From Bordetella ansorpii (GTDB lineage: Bacteria; Pseudomonadota; Gammaproteobacteria; Burkholderiales; Burkholderiaceae_B), in NCBI RefSeq assembly GCF_900078705.1, contig NZ_FKIF01000007.1:1028125-1092124 (forward strand): a stretch of 64,000 nucleotides of DNA, written 5' to 3'. This document shows positions 61,369 to 64,000 of this stretch, in pieces (within the stretch, counting starts at the first letter, position 1; each line of letters starts with the position of its first letter). Under the pieces are notes generated by a model. It saw only the letters and a list, made by a program, of their open reading frames with translations. It had not been told where the DNA came from and ran no database searches. A program made the position numbers and the translations under genes.

Positions 61369-63929
61369 CACAGTTGCTCCACGGCGATGGGAATGCGGCG
61401 GGCCTCGGCGGCCGTGGCGGGGCGGCGCTGGCCGCGTTCCTCCACGAACTGGACGTCGGGGTCCCCGCGCCGGTCGTTGACGAAGGTGCGGAAACGCTTG
61501 AGCTTCTCGGGATCGTTGATGGCGTTGGCCCACTCGCATTCGTAGCGGTCCACCACCAGTTGCATCTGCGACTCCAGCTCGGCCGCCAGCCCCAGGCTGT
61601 CGTGCACCACTACGTCCTTCAGGTAGTCCAGTCCGCCGTCCAGCGACTCGCGCCACACCGAGGTGCGCTGCAGCTTGTCGGCCGTGCGGATGTACAGCAT
61701 CAGCACGCGGTCGATCAGGCGGATCAGCGTCTCGTCGTCGAGATCGGTGGCGAACAGTTCGGCGTGGCGCGGCCGCATGCCGCCGTTGCCGCACACGTAC
61801 AGGTTCCAGCCGCGCTCGGTGGCGATCACGCCGATGTCCTTGCTCTGGGCCTCGGCGCATTCGCGCGTGCAGCCCGACACCGCGAACTTCAGCTTGTGCG
61901 GCGCGCGCAGGCCCTTGTAGCGGTGTTCGATGCGCAGCGCCATGGCCACGCTGTCCTGTACGCCGTAGCGGCACCAGGTGCTGCCCACGCAGGATTTCAC
62001 CGTGCGGGTCGACTTGCCGTAGGCATGGCCGGTCTCGAAGCCCGCCGCGATCAGCTCGGCCCAGATGTCCGGCAGCTCGTGCAGCTGCGCGCCGAACAGA
62101 TCGATGCGCTGGCCGCCCGTGATCTTGGTGTACAGCTGGTACTTCTTGGCCACGGCGCCGATGGCGATCAGCCCGTCGGGCGTCACCTCGCCGCCCGGGA
62201 TGCGCGGCACCACCGAATAGGTGCCGTTCTTCTGCATGTTGGCCATGAAGGTGTCGTTGGTGTCCTGCAGCGGCACCAGCAACGGGTCCTGGATCGGGCG
62301 GTTCCAGCACGAGGCCAGGATCGACGCCACCGCGGGCTTGCAGATGTCGCAGCCCACGTGGCCACGGCCATGCGCGGCCAGCAGTTGCTCGAACGACTCG
62401 ATGCCCTCCACGCGCACGAAGTGATAGAGCTCCTGCCGCGTATAGGCGAAGTGCTCGCACAGGCTCTTGTCCACCGCCACGCCGCGCGCGGACAGTTCGT
62501 GCTCGAACACCTGCTTGAGCAATGCCGCGCAGCCGCCGCAGCCGGTGCCCGCCCTGGTGCAGGCCTTCACGCCCGCCAGATCCGTACAGCCCTCGTCGAT
62601 GGCCGAGCACACGGCCGCCTTGCTGACGTTGTGGCACGAGCAGATGGTGGCCGTGGCGGGCAGCGCGGCGGGGCCCAGCACGGGCGTATCGGCGCCGCGC
62701 GGCAGGATCAGGCCAGCGGGGTCGGCCGGCGGCGCGATGCCGTTCTGCACGTACTGCAGCAGCGTGTCGTAGTAGCTGTTGTCGCCCACCAGCACCGCGC
62801 CCAGCACGCGCTTGCCGTCCTCGGACACCACCAGGCGGCGGTAGCCGGCATTCACTTCGTCCACGTAGCGATAGCTGCGCGCGCCCGGCGTGGCGCCATG
62901 CGCGTCGCCGATGGAGCCCACGTCCACGCCCAGCAGCTTCAGCTTGGTGGACATGTCGGCGCCCGCGAAAGGCTGCGCCGGCTGTTCGCACAGGATCGCC
63001 GCCACGGTGCGCGCCATCTGGTAGCCCGGCGCCACCAGGCCATACACCATGCCGTTCCACAACGCGCATTCGCCGATGGCGTGGATGTCGGCGTCGCTGG
63101 TCCGGCAATCGCCGTCGATGACGATGCCGCCGCGCTCGCCCACCGCCAGGCCCGCCGTGCGCGCCAGGCCGTCGCGCGGGCGGATGCCCGCCGAGAACAC
63201 GACCAGATCCGTCTCCAGCGCCTCGCCGCCCGCGAAGTTCAGCCGATAGCGGTAGCGCACGCCCGGCTTGATGGTCTCGGTGGCGCGCGAGACGTGCACC
63301 TGCACGCCCAGCGCCTCGATGCGGGCGCGCAATGCCTGCCCGCCCGCCTCGTCCAGCTGCACCGGCATCAGGCGCGGCGCGAATTCCACCACGTGGGCCT
63401 CCAGGCCCAGCGCGCGCAATGCGTTGGCGGCTTCCAGGCCCAGCAGGCCGCCGCCCACCACCACGCCGCGGCGCGCGCCGGCGGCCGCCGTGCGGATGGC
63501 GTCCAGGTCTTCCAGCGTGCGATAGACCAAGCGTGCCTCGGGCTCTTCGACGCCCGCGATGGGCGGCACGAAGGGGAATGAGCCCGTGGCCATCACCAGC
63601 TTGTCGTAGGCATGCCGGCCGCTGGCCGTGACCACCTCGTGTCGCGCGCGGTCGATCTCCTGCACACGGGTGTTCAGGTGCAGCGTCACGCCTGGCGTCT
63701 GATACAGCGTGCCGTCGCCCATGCCCATCGACTCGGCATCGCGGCCGGACAGGTACTCGGACAGGTGCACGCGATCGTAGGCGCGTTGCGGCTCTTCGCC
63801 GAACACCTCGATGCGGTAGCGGGCCAGCGCGCCCTGCGCCACCAGTTGCTCGACGCAATGATGGCCGACCATGCCGTTGCCGATCACGATCAGGGTTTGC
63901 AGGGGCGATGCGGATGTCATGTCTTTCAT
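61368..63929 (-). CDS. nirB: NAD(P)H-dependent assimilatory nitrite reductase, large subunit
   Basis: An 853-residue sirohaem enzyme that reduces nitrite to ammonium in six electron steps. Domains in order: FAD/NAD(P)-binding disulphide-reductase-like region (10-320; GNGMVG and GGGLLGLE), a [2Fe-2S] BFD-like cluster (Cys430, Cys432, Cys464, Cys467), then the ferredoxin-like and sirohaem/[4Fe-4S] region with Cys647, Cys653, Cys687 and Cys691. GGAAG lies before the ATG at 63929; a Met three codons in is possible. Expression is probably controlled by the leader terminator at 63956-63999. Confidence 0.97.
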   Translation of the reverse strand: MKDMTSASPLQTLIVIGNGMVGHHCVEQLVAQGALARYRIEVFGEEPQRAYDRVHLSEYLSGRDAESMGMGDGTLYQTPGVTLHLNTRVQEIDRARHEVVTASGRHAYDKLVMATGSFPFVPPIAGVEEPEARLVYRTLEDLDAIRTAAAGARRGVVVGGGLLGLEAANALRALGLEAHVVEFAPRLMPVQLDEAGGQALRARIEALGVQVHVSRATETIKPGVRYRYRLNFAGGEALETDLVVFSAGIRPRDGLARTAGLAVGERGGIVIDGDCRTSDADIHAIGECALWNGMVYGLVAPGYQMARTVAAILCEQPAQPFAGADMSTKLKLLGVDVGSIGDAHGATPGARSYRYVDEVNAGYRRLVVSEDGKRVLGAVLVGDNSYYDTLLQYVQNGIAPPADPAGLILPRGADTPVLGPAALPATATICSCHNVSKAAVCSAIDEGCTDLAGVKACTRAGTGCGGCAALLKQVFEHELSARGVAVDKSLCEHFAYTRQELYHFVRVEGIESFEQLLAAHGRGHVGCDICKPAVASILASCWNRPIQDPLLVPLQDTNDTFMANMQKNGTYSVVPRIPGGEVTPDGLIAIGAVAKKYQLYTKITGGQRIDLFGAQLHELPDIWAELIAAGFETGHAYGKSTRTVKSCVGSTWCRYGVQDSVAMALRIEHRYKGLRAPHKLKFAVSGCTRECAEAQSKDIGVIATERGWNLYVCGNGGMRPRHAELFATDLDDETLIRLIDRVLMLYIRTADKLQRTSVWRESLDGGLDYLKDVVVHDSLGLAAELESQMQLVVDRYECEWANAINDPEKLKRFRTFVNDRRGDPDVQFVEERGQRRPATAAEARRIPIAVEQL

Positions 63930-63955
63930 GGCGGCTTCCGTGGTGTGCGGCCCCT

Positions 63956-63999
63956 GAAAAACACAAAGGCGCCCGAGACCTGGAGGGTCATGGGGCGCC
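63956..63999 (-). terminator. Leader terminator (attenuator) upstream of nirB
   Basis: On the minus strand, GGCGCCC (63999-63993) pairs with GGGCGCC (63974-63968), with a smaller GACC/GGTC hairpin nested between them. TTTGTGTTTTTC follows. It ends about 26 bases before the nirB start. The leader 5' part is outside the window. With nasR in the same operon, this is best explained as the terminator that NasR overrides in nitrate; it could instead end an upstream gene. Confidence 0.7.
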
Positions 64000-64000
64000 C

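Noticed and set aside
61009..63966. 985-codon leftward frame covering nirB and nirD
   Set aside because: Only its end is real (nirD); the rest is an out-of-frame shadow of nirB.

Overview
The window is GC-rich (roughly two thirds G+C) chromosomal DNA from a beta-proteobacterium, most likely the Bordetella/Achromobacter branch of the Alcaligenaceae. The basis is family content: four Bug/TctC solute receptors without membrane partners, an EarP/EF-P pair with Arg32 (the arginine-rhamnosylation type), DUF2863, DUF2968 and DUF3613 proteins typical of Burkholderiales, and an assimilatory NirBD operon with a NasR/ANTAR regulator. I see no rRNA, tRNA, CRISPR array, insertion sequence or prophage.

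Layout. 1-4107: edge of a catabolic cluster (3-hydroxyisobutyrate-dehydrogenase-like enzyme cut by the window edge, aldehyde dehydrogenase, two Bug receptors). 4306-9780: housekeeping genes (YgiD-like dioxygenase, DUF2863, earP, efp, DUF1178, DUF2968 lipoprotein). 9871-23795: a complete Tad/Flp pilus operon read leftwards from the Flp pilin. It runs prepilin peptidase, two TadE-like proteins, CpaB, secretin, TadZ, TadA, TadB, TadC, TadD, DUF3613, TadG, and last a sigma-54 activator with a receiver-like domain lacking the phospho-acceptor Asp. 24478-28829: divergently, a TpsB-type outer-membrane transporter, a low-complexity Gly/Leu-rich lipoprotein and a MarR regulator; no TpsA exoprotein is present.

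28966-37036: a leftward acyl-CoA catabolic operon (flavin oxidoreductase, two enoyl-CoA hydratases, CoA transferase, Bug receptor, CoA ligase, HMG-CoA-lyase-like protein) ending in its probable MarR repressor, with two operators over the promoter. 37240-43625: a YejABEF-like peptide ABC transporter. 43687-48574: nuclease, 2-hydroxyacid dehydrogenase plus Bug receptor with a divergent LysR regulator, and CorA. 48718-52525: a UvrD-like helicase behind a LexA box, DUF72 and an unknown protein. 52566-57829: GabR-like regulator divergent from gabT-gabD, then a fasciclin protein. 58084-64000: nirB-nirD-nirC-cobA-nasR, with a terminator in the leader upstream of nirB.

The most interesting region is 9.8-28.8 kb. 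Two sigma-54 (-24/-12) elements share 14 of 16 bases, one at the far end of the Tad operon and one in front of the Gly/Leu-rich lipoprotein gene, and the only sigma-54 activator in the window is the last gene of the Tad operon. I infer one surface-adhesion regulon made of a pilus and an atypical TpsB/lipoprotein system. The TpsB also carries Met in place of the normally invariant Arg of the VRGY/F motif.
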